DNA from: Nectonema munidae
Lineage: Eukaryota; Nematomorpha; Nectonematoida; Nectonematidae
Length of the DNA: 64,000 bases
Direction: 5' to 3'
Assembly (NCBI GenBank): GCA_030549495.1
Contig: JAUIRK010000964.1
Span: 496,001-560,000, forward strand
Shown here: in pieces, positions 24,458 through 64,000 of the stretch
Position numbering within the stretch: the first letter of the stretch is position 1
Layout of the letters: each line of letters starts with the position of its first letter
Made by a program: the position numbers and the translations under genes
Notes under the pieces: generated by a model
What the model saw: only the letters and a program-made list of their open reading frames with translations
What the model was told of the DNA's origin: nothing
The model's database searches: none

Positions 24458-25429
24458 ATGTCCTTGGCAGTAAATACATCGTATGCTCCTACAGTGTGGA
24501 GATACTTGAATGGAGTTTTTTGTGCTTTCAAGCCTTATGAAGTAAGCAAATCCAGGTTGCTTGATGGCATTAAAAGCAAACTTGTTGACGAACTGAATAG
24601 TCTTGAAGTTAGACCTCCTCGTAAAATAGTGGTCATAAATAGTCTTATCGAAAGAGGAATATGCGATGCTTCTCTACCCAGAATATCTGTGGAGAGTGAT
24701 CTGTCTGACCATATCTTGGCTGTTGGACCTCGATATTTGAGTGAAGATATTTATCTCACCACGATAAGTCCTGCAAGTCCTTTTATTTCTGGTGTGTTCG
24801 CCTTCGGCATCAACAATCGATATGGTCTCTTCAAAGAATGGGATAGCCTTAAGCAGCCTTGTAAAAAGTACGAGTTAACTGCTAAGTTAGGTCTAGTCAC
24901 ATCTGAAAATGCTGTTTGGAGTCCTCCGTTGAATGATTATTTGCAAGTCAACGATGTTAGCTTTGTTAAAAAGTCAACGATTTTGAGAGCTGTGACTTAT
25001 CTCCTTGCACAACATGAACGGGAAAACTCTGATTTGATTGCCAAAAATACTTTCAAACTATGCTGTGAACCCATTCTATTTGATTGCAAGTTGGTCAGAT
25101 TTAAGTCTCCGTATTTCACCATTGAAGTTTCAACCATTCAAGAAAACGTGATCTTTCTAACCAATATTTGTGCTAAGATAGGCAAATTAGTCGACTGTCC
25201 CTCCAGTTGTTCCAAAGTTAAAAGAATATCTGTGGGCCCATTTGGGCTGAATCATTGCCTGCACCTCAATGAAATCAACTTAGAAAGTATCATAAAAAAC
25301 ATTCAGCGCTGTTCTCCGCTCTTCGAAGCAAATATGAACACAGGTATGCGCAATATGGATAACCCGAGTGTGAATAATGCTCCTGAGATTAACATGGAGT
25401 TGCTAAAATTTAAGCACGATTTCATGTAA
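24458..25429 (+). CDS. TRUB2: TRUB2-like mitochondrial pseudouridine synthase homolog, lacking the catalytic aspartate
   Basis: An intronless frame of 323 codons, close to the human length of 331. Several blocks align by eye with animal TRUB2: LNGVFCAFKPYEVSK (residues 18-32) with the LHGLFAVYKP start, SGVFAFGIN...KYELTAKLG (111-145) with SGVLVLGV...DYTVRGLLG, and SKVKRISVGPFGL (252-264) with the VRRTRDGFF motif. TRUB2 family members modify mitochondrial 16S rRNA and some mRNAs. In the key loop the family reads HRLDAQASGV; here the aligned stretch is SPASPFISGV, so the catalytic Asp is replaced (Ser107 by position). Tyr138 of the second motif is kept. No obvious mitochondrial presequence is seen. 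INTS10 follows 94 bp downstream on the same strand. Orthology to TRUB2 is likely but rests on remembered family sequence. Confidence 0.82.
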   Translation: MSLAVNTSYAPTVWRYLNGVFCAFKPYEVSKSRLLDGIKSKLVDELNSLEVRPPRKIVVINSLIERGICDASLPRISVESDLSDHILAVGPRYLSEDIYLTTISPASPFISGVFAFGINNRYGLFKEWDSLKQPCKKYELTAKLGLVTSENAVWSPPLNDYLQVNDVSFVKKSTILRAVTYLLAQHERENSDLIAKNTFKLCCEPILFDCKLVRFKSPYFTIEVSTIQENVIFLTNICAKIGKLVDCPSSCSKVKRISVGPFGLNHCLHLNEINLESIIKNIQRCSPLFEANMNTGMRNMDNPSVNNAPEINMELLKFKHDFM

Positions 25430-25523
25430 ATTTATTCCTCATCTAATTCACTCTTTATTTTTATTTTTATTCACTCTCAAGCATCCATCGTCTGCCTGTA
25501 CTTTTATGTGAAATTCTTCTTCA
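25430..25523 (+). promoter_or_regulatory. Short intergenic spacer with T-rich tract and AG
   Basis: Between the TRUB2 stop and INTS10 start there are 94 bp. No AATAAA is present. A T-rich tract (TTTATTTTTATTTTTATTC) ends in CTCAAG at 25476-25481, which resembles a splice acceptor. This fits either a very compact head-to-tail pair or polycistronic transcription with trans-splicing; the sequence alone does not decide. Confidence 0.4.
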
Positions 25524-27578
25524 ATGAGAAGTAATGGATCGGCAGACAAGAGTATTGAAAGTCAGAACAACTGGTTTGTTGGAAAGTTGTGTTCTAGCTT
25601 TGAAGAAAGTCCATATTCTGGAAAGTGCTGGCTGATTTTGGCAAAAGTTTTATTCAAAAATTCCTTTCACATTACTTTTGAGTCTTATGTCATTGCAAAG
25701 CGTCAAAAACAGTACAAAGAAGCTCTCGACTTGTTGAAAAATCTTTTATCTGTCAACTCTTTCTCTCTTCACAAAGAAGTGATTCATGAAGTTGAACAAT
25801 TTGTAAGCTTATTTAGCGAAGGCCAGGAGCTTTGTTGTGCAGCGGAAGAACATACTATGTTTTCCTTGATGTCTGATGACATCAAAAGGTTAGTAATTTT
25901 GGTTGCTGCGAAGTATAATGACAATGATATTTATAAATATTCTAATCTGATGTTTTTACTCTTTAAAGTGTTTCCTGATTGTCTCACAGCCTTTCAAATT
26001 GAAGATTTATGCCAAAAGTTACTTTCTTTTCCAAAACTTATTTCCCAAGACTCTGAGAAAGCTTCCGTTAGTAATCATGGAAATGATCTCATTGCAGAAA
26101 TGATCATATGTCGTTTACTGCCCATTATTTTTGAATTCAAGCTCTATCCGCACGAAAACACATTACTTTCTCTACTAAAGTTTTTAATTTTTTTCTGCAC
26201 AAGTAGACTCTTCAAGTTTTCTTCCAACGTAACTATAAAAGAATCTAACGACAATATTTCTGATATAAAAAAAATTAAATTAACTTCCATTCTGCACCTC
26301 AGTGAAACCGATCCACTTTTATTCGTAAAATTTGTTTGCTTTGGAATCATCCATCATCTGTACCCGGCATCTCCTGCCCTCTCTTGTAATTCTGTTCTCA
26401 ATGATGAAATTGGCGGGCTTTCCACATTCTTCACCAATACTTCTTCGCCATCCCTGCCTTTTTTTTACCTCAACTTCATTATCTTCCTTCACGAACTCAG
26501 ACTGTACAGTAGTCAGAAGTTTTCTTCCCTGGTCTCTTCTTCACCCGCTTCTTTGCTCTCATCCACCTGCTTGATAAGAGGTATTGGTAAAACATCATCT
26601 CAATTCAGTAGTGAAACGGAACCTTTGATTTTCAAAGCCCCCTATGGCGAGAACTTCATGAAAGCTTACCAGCATTACGCGTATCTAACTAAATTCCCAT
26701 CTTTCACGACACTGTATGTTGAATTTAAAGTGCATTTTGAAAAGTTCTTCCCAGTTATTTACATTCTTTTCTTCGAGATAGATGTTGCCGTGTATGAAAA
26801 GTTGTATTTGGAGGCTCTAGACAAAATCGAAGCTGCGCTTTGCCATCTTAGGAATGAATGTAAAAGCGTACACAGTTCAAATGATAATGACGATGAGTTC
26901 ATTCAAATCTCTCTTTTCCTCCAATCTGTTCTCTGTCTTTTCAAATTAGGTGAACCAGTAGCTATGTTTCAGTGCCTGAATCGCGTGATTGAAACTCTAG
27001 CCAAGTTCGAAAAAAATGGCTTTCTTCCCTTTTTTCAAATTTGTGACAAGAGCGATTTTGATTTGAATCATTGGAATGATTTTTTGGCTGACAGTGACGA
27101 AATTATATTTTTTCCCTTAAATCCTTCCTACGTTTTTGCGTTTTGCATTGAAGTGATGATCAAAGTACTCTCGCCAATATTTCTCATTGACTTGGAAACT
27201 TCATCTAAGCCAGAGTGTCCTATCTTAACCAGTTATCTCTTGATAGTTAGTCAATATAATTGGCCCCAATACTCTCACTTGACCGAACTGTATTTGAAAC
27301 AGCTCAACTGTCTAAATGATTTGGGAAACTTCGAGCAATTCATTCCGCACTTCTTTATTGATGCCTTAATTGAATACCTTATTCATGACTGCATGCAAAG
27401 TATTTCCTACACAACGATAGAAGATCATATTCCCTTGGTGTTGAGTGAGCGCCTGTCTTTGCTTAAGCAACGCTTAAAGTCTTCTTCATCAAAGGACACT
27501 CTAGTCTCTAATTTGTTTTTATTCGTTAAATGTATGATTCCTTTAGTCCTAAATACCTTATCTCAAAAGAATGAATAA
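25524..27578 (+). CDS. INTS10: Integrator complex subunit 10 (INTS10) homolog
   Basis: An intronless frame of 684 codons, near the human size of 710. It is all-helical in character and rich in leucine and phenylalanine. The N-terminus YSGKCWLILAKVLF...SYVIAKRQKQYKEA (31-70) corresponds to the AKAWLITARSLYP...YTIERNA start of INTS10. Further matches by eye are LMFLLFKVFPDCL with the LLLLLRRFPETV block and an EMIICRLLPIIF helix with CDVLPLI. INTS10 belongs to the INTS10-13-14(-15) module of Integrator, which works in 3' processing of snRNAs and enhancer RNAs. AATAAA signals lie at 27574-27579, overlapping the stop, and at 27615-27620. No introns are visible. The start codon is the first ATG of the frame after the spacer. 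Confidence 0.8.
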   Translation: MRSNGSADKSIESQNNWFVGKLCSSFEESPYSGKCWLILAKVLFKNSFHITFESYVIAKRQKQYKEALDLLKNLLSVNSFSLHKEVIHEVEQFVSLFSEGQELCCAAEEHTMFSLMSDDIKRLVILVAAKYNDNDIYKYSNLMFLLFKVFPDCLTAFQIEDLCQKLLSFPKLISQDSEKASVSNHGNDLIAEMIICRLLPIIFEFKLYPHENTLLSLLKFLIFFCTSRLFKFSSNVTIKESNDNISDIKKIKLTSILHLSETDPLLFVKFVCFGIIHHLYPASPALSCNSVLNDEIGGLSTFFTNTSSPSLPFFYLNFIIFLHELRLYSSQKFSSLVSSSPASLLSSTCLIRGIGKTSSQFSSETEPLIFKAPYGENFMKAYQHYAYLTKFPSFTTLYVEFKVHFEKFFPVIYILFFEIDVAVYEKLYLEALDKIEAALCHLRNECKSVHSSNDNDDEFIQISLFLQSVLCLFKLGEPVAMFQCLNRVIETLAKFEKNGFLPFFQICDKSDFDLNHWNDFLADSDEIIFFPLNPSYVFAFCIEVMIKVLSPIFLIDLETSSKPECPILTSYLLIVSQYNWPQYSHLTELYLKQLNCLNDLGNFEQFIPHFFIDALIEYLIHDCMQSISYTTIEDHIPLVLSERLSLLKQRLKSSSSKDTLVSNLFLFVKCMIPLVLNTLSQKNE

Positions 27579-29400
27579 ATCCTTTACTTACATCTCCATA
27601 TAAAAAATAAGCTCAATAAAATTTGATCTATTTACTGAATTCCAACCCTTTTGCTATTTATAAATTTACCCTCTTTCAGTTCTAAGCCTATAAAAAATAA
27701 AAGTATGATCATTGTAGTCTTTCTATTTCCCGTAGAATAACTTAATTTCTTCTTATTTTTCCCTTTCCTCTTTCAATATTCAACGATTCTGCAAAAATCA
27801 AAGCTCACAGTAAACTGTGTTTTATAGTTGATCATAGGTCTCCATTTTTTTTAAAAAATCCATAACATCGACTCGCAACATCTTTCAAGTATGGAAATTT
27901 TATGAATATAATCGTTTAGCCAAAAATGTTCTCAAATAATTGTGTGTATATTTTTTTTAGATAATTTATTTGGCATTAAGTCATCCTTTTTATGAGTGAA
28001 GCGTATCTATTTTACTCATTACTTTTTTCTATGCTCCGCTTATTCCCCTGCTTTGTTACAAGCACATTTCGATCATTATAATTTTGATCATTATAATTTC
28101 ACGCACTGTAACAACTTAATAATAATTATTCTGGCTACCGCAGATATAGATTAAATTTCTGACGTATCTGGCTTTTGTGCCGTTTTGGAGTCTTTTTTTG
28201 ACACACCTCTTGTACAAAAATAATTTTGCACATTAGTCTATCTCAGAAAAAAAATATGGTTTTAATTGTTCCAATGTAGCAGTCGTATTTTGCCTAACAA
28301 ATTTAAATTTGCCGCCCATATGAAGATTGCGCCATAGCTACACAAGCTGGTAGCACATCTATATTGCATTGGATATTTGGAACGGTTCTAGGATAAATGC
28401 AGAATTTGCAGATTTGCATTGAAGATGACTTTCATTTCTTGGGACACTGGTGCCCCACTCGTTCTCAGAGGGTTAACTTAAAAAAAGACTATAAAACGTT
28501 TATCTAACAAAATAAAAACATTATTTTACGAAGATCAGCTGATATCATGTAAAACATCATAATTACAATTCAAAAGTTGATATTTACAAACATTCTCGCC
28601 ATTAAAGTTGCGATTTTTATTTAACCCTTAACGACCAAACTTTTTTTACCGCAAAGGCTACATTCTCTTCTAGCTTGTTTTTTTGTCTTTCGTCGATAAT
28701 GAAGTGCTGACCTTTGGTTCTAAAATAATACCTTTTCCCGTAAATAGATGTATTATTTTTTATCAACTTTGGTACTCAGGATTGCTTTAACCTTTTGAAG
28801 TCATGATCAGTAATTTTATCTTTTTTTCCCTACTTTCATTAAAGAGGATCCATCCATGACATGATATATCTAATTTTCATTCTTTTTATCTCCATTTTTC
28901 TTTTTGCCAGGCCTTTTATTTGGCCTTAAGTTTTTTGTATTGAATGTATATAACTTGTTTACATTTTTATGACACCATGAACCTTTTTTTTTATCACAGG
29001 GCCGTAATATTTTATTTGCAAGGGCAGGTATCCAAATTCTAAAACTGAAGTTCATGAACCAGGGCTAAAAAATTGGGGGAGGGGCCTTAAAGAGACAAAT
29101 TTTCTTAACAGCATTAAATAGAATATATTTTAAATACTTTTTTTGCTAAATAAATATTTTAAATATAATATTCAAAATTAAGTTGTTATACTTCTGATTT
29201 TAAAAAATCTTTCCGAAAGCAATTTTTTGATCCTTTAAAATTCCGTCATACAAAATTTATTGTAAGAGTTGTCCTCAAAATTGAAAATAAGGTCTTATCT
29301 GAAACTCCAGTTTTCCTAAATTTAAAATACAGTAAAAACGGAAATAATTACCTAGTTCGGTAAAAAATTCTTTCGCTTAATGTAAAAAAGGCAGTAAATT
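27579..29400. other. Intergenic, with piggyBac-type MITE ends
   Basis: No gene recognised. GGTGCCCCACTCGTTCTCAG followed by AGGGTTAA ends at 28475, and TTAACCCTTAACGACC begins at 28621. Both look like piggyBac-type termini at TTAA targets. I could not find their partner ends with confidence. Confidence 0.4.
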
Positions 29401-29405
29401 TTGAT

Positions 29406-30545
29406 GTGAAAAATAGAATAATGGGTATAAACGAGGTAAAGGACAATTCTTTATACAATGTACGATGGAGTTTCTTGACATCTGTGTATTCTGGGATTAT
29501 CCCAGTTTTGCATCAGGGCCGCACATCCGGGGGAGGGGACCGCCCCCTCCAATACCTTCGACCCACCCTTTCTGAATTTTTGAAAGTGGAAAAGAAAATG
29601 GAATGTGTTGGATTCTTGGCAGACATAAATCACACCATCTTCAATTTAATCTCAGTAATTCGTGCTTCTAGAAAAAATTGGAGCTTTTCAAGAATGATAT
29701 TCAGAGCCAACGTTTCAATTTTCCCACACTTTTGAAGCAACGTAAAGAAAAAACTGATACTAAACATGTCCAATTTATTGTGAAGTTGATCAATAATTTC
29801 AAGGTACGTTTTGATGACTTTGTTCTTGGAAAACAGCTGCTACTGTTCACTCAAAACTCTTTTCTGGTGACAGATATCACAGAATTTTCAGTCGAAGCAA
29901 AACTCACCTGCAAACGGGTAGATGCTGCAAAAATCCAACTGGAACTAATTGACTTTCAAGAGAATGTAGAGCTGAAACAAGTATTCTGTGATTGTGCACC
30001 AGAAATATTTTGGTCAAAGGAAGGTTCCCCTGCTAATTTTCCCACTCTTCACAGACTAGCAGTGCAAATTCTCAATGTTTGTTTCCACTTACTGCTGTGA
30101 GTCTGCTTTCTCTACCATGAACTTAGTGAAGAACAAATTTCGCTCATGTATGACCAGTCAACACCTCCACCACTGTCTTCGACTCGCTGTTACTAAATTA
30201 GTACCAAGATTTAGTGAGCTAACAAGAAACAAGGAGTGTCATTTTTCTCACTAAAGTAAAGTTTTGCTGTATTATTGATTTTTTTATTTGTAATATGTCG
30301 TAAATCCTAGTCTTGTTATATTTTAGCTACAAAATTCAATATTTTTATTATTTTCACGTTTTCTAAAAAAGTATAAATAATAATATAAACAGTGAATATG
30401 AAATTAATAAGAATCATATGCTTTACTATTCTTTTCCGAGAAGGTTGTTTATTTTCTTTTCATGTAATAAAAAATTTTTTGGACCTATGCATATATTGGA
30501 ACTTGTCTGACTGGACCTTTGCTTATAATAGTTGAGTAGCCCTGC
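29406..30545 (+). mobile_element. Decayed hAT transposase (SCAND3/ZBED-like), C-terminal half
   Basis: Plus strand: FLADINHTIFNLISVIRASR (29618-29677), then in another frame FNFPTLLKQRKEKTD, QLELIDFQENVELKQVF and NFPTLHRLAVQILNV (29708-30080), then ESAFSTMNLVKNKFRSCMTS and HLHHCLRLAV (30100-30200). These are the ordered C-terminal blocks of SCAND3/GTF2IRD2-like hAT transposases. There are at least two frame changes. A hAT-like end reading AGTTGAGTAGCCCTGCTG lies at about 30529-30546. Confidence 0.85.
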
Positions 30546-31529
30546 TGTAGAGGATACGTTAAATTAGTTTTCAAAAAACTTAAGTTATGCTGTAAAATTT
30601 TTTAGTTTTTGTTGAAGCTCTATATAACTTTTTCTTATAGACTTTTTTTCCTTAAAAGTTATTATAAAAGGCAATTCATTGCCAAATGTTAAAAGTTATT
30701 TTACTTTTTGTAGATTTTGTAGCTTGCACCAATTTAGCTTTTAAACTATTTTTGAATGATGCTGAGAAAAATGAAGTAATGCAAACTTAATTTGTTGTTT
30801 ATACGATTTTATCTTTTTTATACCCTTTTTTGAGAGTTATTTTCATACACTAAAAAGAATGAAAATATTCTAATGCCTAGTTTTCTAACTTTAGTTTTTT
30901 TTTTACATTTTTGATAGAAATTACCTCAGAAAGGTTATGTAATTTGGATGTGTTTTTTTTATTTATTTTTCTCAATAAAACATTTTTTCATTTTTTAGGA
31001 AGAAGGAACAACTGAAAATTAATGAATGATTTTTTCATTCAATAAAATTTCCAATTTTTTTATTGTTAATTGATATCTTACCCCTTTTCTACACATAATT
31101 TGGAGATGGTGCTCATCTATTTGAAGTAAGAAAGAAGGAGATATATATAAGTCCTCATCCATTGTTGACGTTGAGCTTAATAGGGCGCAGAGGCGTAGCT
31201 AAGCTGGGGCTATCAATCAAATATCCTTTCATCAATTCCTGTAATGTGCCTGATAGACTACTTCATTTTCAAATGAAAAGCTTATTGGCTCCCCCCCTCC
31301 CCACAACAATTTTGGATTTTTTTAAACTAGTGTATATGCGATATGTAAATTTAATTAAAATATTTTCGCTGGAAGTATGGTATTTAAATTTCACCAATTT
31401 TGTAAAAAAATATAAAGTAGTCTTATAAATTTAGGTATGCGCTGAATACACTCTATTTTAAAGGATTGCTTGAATATTTGTTCTCCAGTTGTATTTCCAG
31501 ACTAATAATTTTGAAGGTGTGCGCCCCTG
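30543..31529. repeat. Dispersed repeat family A, copy 3 (rearranged)
   Basis: The left part to about 30850 and the right part 31210-31529 match copies 1 and 2. The intervening 350 bp are different and include an unrelated AT-rich segment and a phrase AGAGGCGTAGCTAAGCTGGG that resembles another MITE end. It ends GGTGTGCGCCCCTG at 31529. Confidence 0.75.
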
Positions 31530-32368
31530 TTTTGCATGATATTTATAAGACGCAGGCGATTTCAAGGTAGTAAAAATGATTTCAAGGTATTATAAATGTC
31601 GCCTGCTTTATCTCGGATAAAATGCGTTATATCGGAATCCCTGGAATAGAAGAATCTCCACTTTGAAATTTGTATTTTCTACTTTCAAAAATTGCTATAA
31701 TAATAATCATTTCAATTTCTCAATCTGTTTGCTTGAACATGAGCTATTGAATATAAAGCATGAATTTTCAACTTCTTCATTCGTTCTTTTCATCTCACGA
31801 CCTTAAATGTTCTCTATTGATATGCTAGAGAGGCAATATTTAAAGGTGAACATTTCTGCACTGATCAAAACGATACCTCAAAAAAAGTTGCTACATAAAT
31901 ACCCAGCGAATCTTATTTTCCCTACTGATGTATAAAAAATACAAAACAATTATTTAGAAAACTACTAAAATATGAAAAAGATGAAAGTTATATTTTATGT
32001 CCCTTCATCATAAATTATATTTTTAGAAGGCTATCACTTTCATTTGTTCATTTTGAGGAAGTTTTTGTGCCAATACATGCAATTGTAACATTCAATAAAT
32101 ATAAGTATGCATAATATTTAATATTTTGGACAATTTGTATTTCTCTGATCATAATTCATTTCTTCACCAAATCCTTCTTATGTGTGAATTTGAGTAATTT
32201 TCTTCTTGAAACTGTGCAATGCTTTAAAGTAGGTGTACCTTTCGCAATGCTTTTATCATTTGTTTTTATCGCATGAAATTAAAGGCAAATCTATTCGCCT
32301 GTACATGCTAATGCTTAAGGAATGATCATTGATAACAAAAAAACTCCATAATTACTTGTAAATTGCAC
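31530..32368. other. Intergenic gap downstream of the DAAM gene
   Basis: AT-rich, no coding signal recognised. The minus-strand poly(A) signal of the formin gene marks its right boundary. Confidence 0.5.
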
Positions 32369-32374
32369 TTTATT
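32369..32374 (-). terminator. Poly(A) signal of the DAAM gene
   Basis: AATAAA on the minus strand about 240 bp after the DAAM stop codon. It is the first such signal I noticed downstream in this AT-rich sequence. Confidence 0.45.
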
Positions 32375-32612
32375 TATTCTTAATCACATTAAATGTCAAG
32401 TTTAAAAAATATTAACTAACTGGCTTACTTACAAACACTTAGTATTAGTAGTAGTATATAAAAGCTTATTGCTTGTATGTATATATTAACATTTGTAAAA
32501 AGAATAAAAATCTGGCTGAAAAGATTTGCTGATGAAAAATGCAGAGTTAAACTCTTGACTTGCAACTTTTTCGCTCTCTTTCCTTAAATCCTTGCATGCT
32601 TTTAGCGAGTTT

Positions 32613-63140
<30,528 letters not shown>

Positions 63141-64000
63141 CTAAATATTATGGTAAAACATGTATCACGAATTTATTTCGAAAAACTTTGAAAAATAATT
63201 TTACATAAAATCCTATCATTGAAATATACACACATTCTATTATATATCTTAGCGTTTATGTCCTTGAATTCTAAATGTATTCTTCATAAAAGATATAAGA
63301 AAGTGTTTAAATACACATTCTTGGATTATTTCCTTTGTTCTGTTATGAGAAGCATTACAAACTCCACAAATTCGAAATTTCTCTCAATATCTTTGATTAT
63401 ACTTACAAATGACTGTGATGATGGATTGCAATTTCAATCTCTGAATAATCTAAACATGCATGTTGGCAATGGAGATACGAGATACAAACCTGAAGTTTCT
63501 TCCTTATACCTCACCCACCCATATATACCATGTTTAGTTCTGCTACACCTTTTTGCAATTCCGTTACACCCTTTTGCAGTTCAATTATGTGCATCTTTTT
63601 GTATTTCAAACTCATGCTTTTAGATTTAAGCTTGTTTAATTTATTTTTATTGATATTTACAATATTTTCATACTTTTTTGTCATTATTTTATTGTTAAAG
63701 TGTATTTCTAAATATTTAAAGTACGCATACCTAATTAAAGCCCGATTTAAAAAAATATAATAATCTTTTAATTTTCTATCTAAACAAAATGATTTCTTTC
63801 TAATTTTAACATTTCTTTCATCTTATGTAAAATTAGTTGAATTTTATTATAATTTTTTAAAAATTATTTAGTTTTAGTATATTTTTTTTATTTTAAGCAA
63901 ATTTTTCCAACTTTCAGAGAAAACTTAATGCGACAATTATAATTTGATTTTAATGCGTTTGCTGCTTCTTGGATACAGCATTTCCATTTATTAAAGTTAA
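63141..64000. other. Window end; DAAM upstream intron or exons not resolved
   Basis: The formin must continue leftward in transcript terms (rightward here), but I could not fix further exons. Three to four 21-bp repeat units (CTTTTTGCAATTCCGTTACACC-like) lie at 63538-63610. The rest is AT-rich. Confidence 0.4.

Noticed and set aside
63219-63760. Plus-strand frames of 134 and 76 codons at the window end
   Set aside because: They run through the 21-bp minisatellite and AT-rich sequence and resemble no family.

Overview
This is a nuclear window from a metazoan genome. It is very AT-rich, has no bacterial or organellar features, and carries animal-type genes: a DAAM-class formin, the Integrator subunit INTS10, the SWR1/SRCAP histone chaperone VPS72/YL1 and the mitochondrial pseudouridine-synthase homolog TRUB2. 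The proteins are clearly recognisable but strongly diverged, which suggests a fast-evolving invertebrate lineage. I cannot name the phylum from the sequence. Layout: 0-24 kb is mostly transposon debris. It holds a decayed Tigger/pogo copy, a Ty3/Gypsy fossil abutting a G-poor non-LTR retrotransposon fragment, a hAT copy with a MITE inside it, a piggyBac fragment, a second Ty3/Gypsy fossil, further pogo/Tigger and hAT remnants, and two paralogous composite repeats containing foldback-like elements and a tRNA-derived SINE. At 24.4-27.6 kb two intronless genes, TRUB2 and INTS10, sit head to tail only 94 bp apart. From 27.6 to 32.3 kb are more hAT and MITE remnants. From 32.6 to beyond 63.1 kb one large gene runs on the minus strand: a DAAM-type formin. 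I could place 16 coding exons, covering much of the FH3/GBD region, a coiled coil, the FH2 domain and a terminal DAD. No proline-rich FH1 was found, at least one FH3 exon was not located, and the 5' end lies outside the window. The intronless VPS72 gene is nested antisense in a 1.4-kb DAAM intron. Several introns are only 63-141 bp, while the large ones are swollen by mobile elements: a MULE with array-like ends, an internally deleted hAT with a perfect target duplication, an intact Tigger sitting in hAT debris, and a GATA-type microsatellite. Functionally the host genes are unrelated housekeeping or cytoskeletal genes: mitochondrial rRNA/mRNA modification (TRUB2), snRNA/enhancer RNA processing (INTS10), H2A.Z deposition (VPS72) and actin nucleation (DAAM). 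The most unusual theme is that unrelated element families here (a MULE, two non-autonomous foldback-like families and the intact Tigger) have termini built from reiterated short motifs. The DAAM splice sites were chosen by eye; most joins are phase-consistent, and the ones that are not are flagged.
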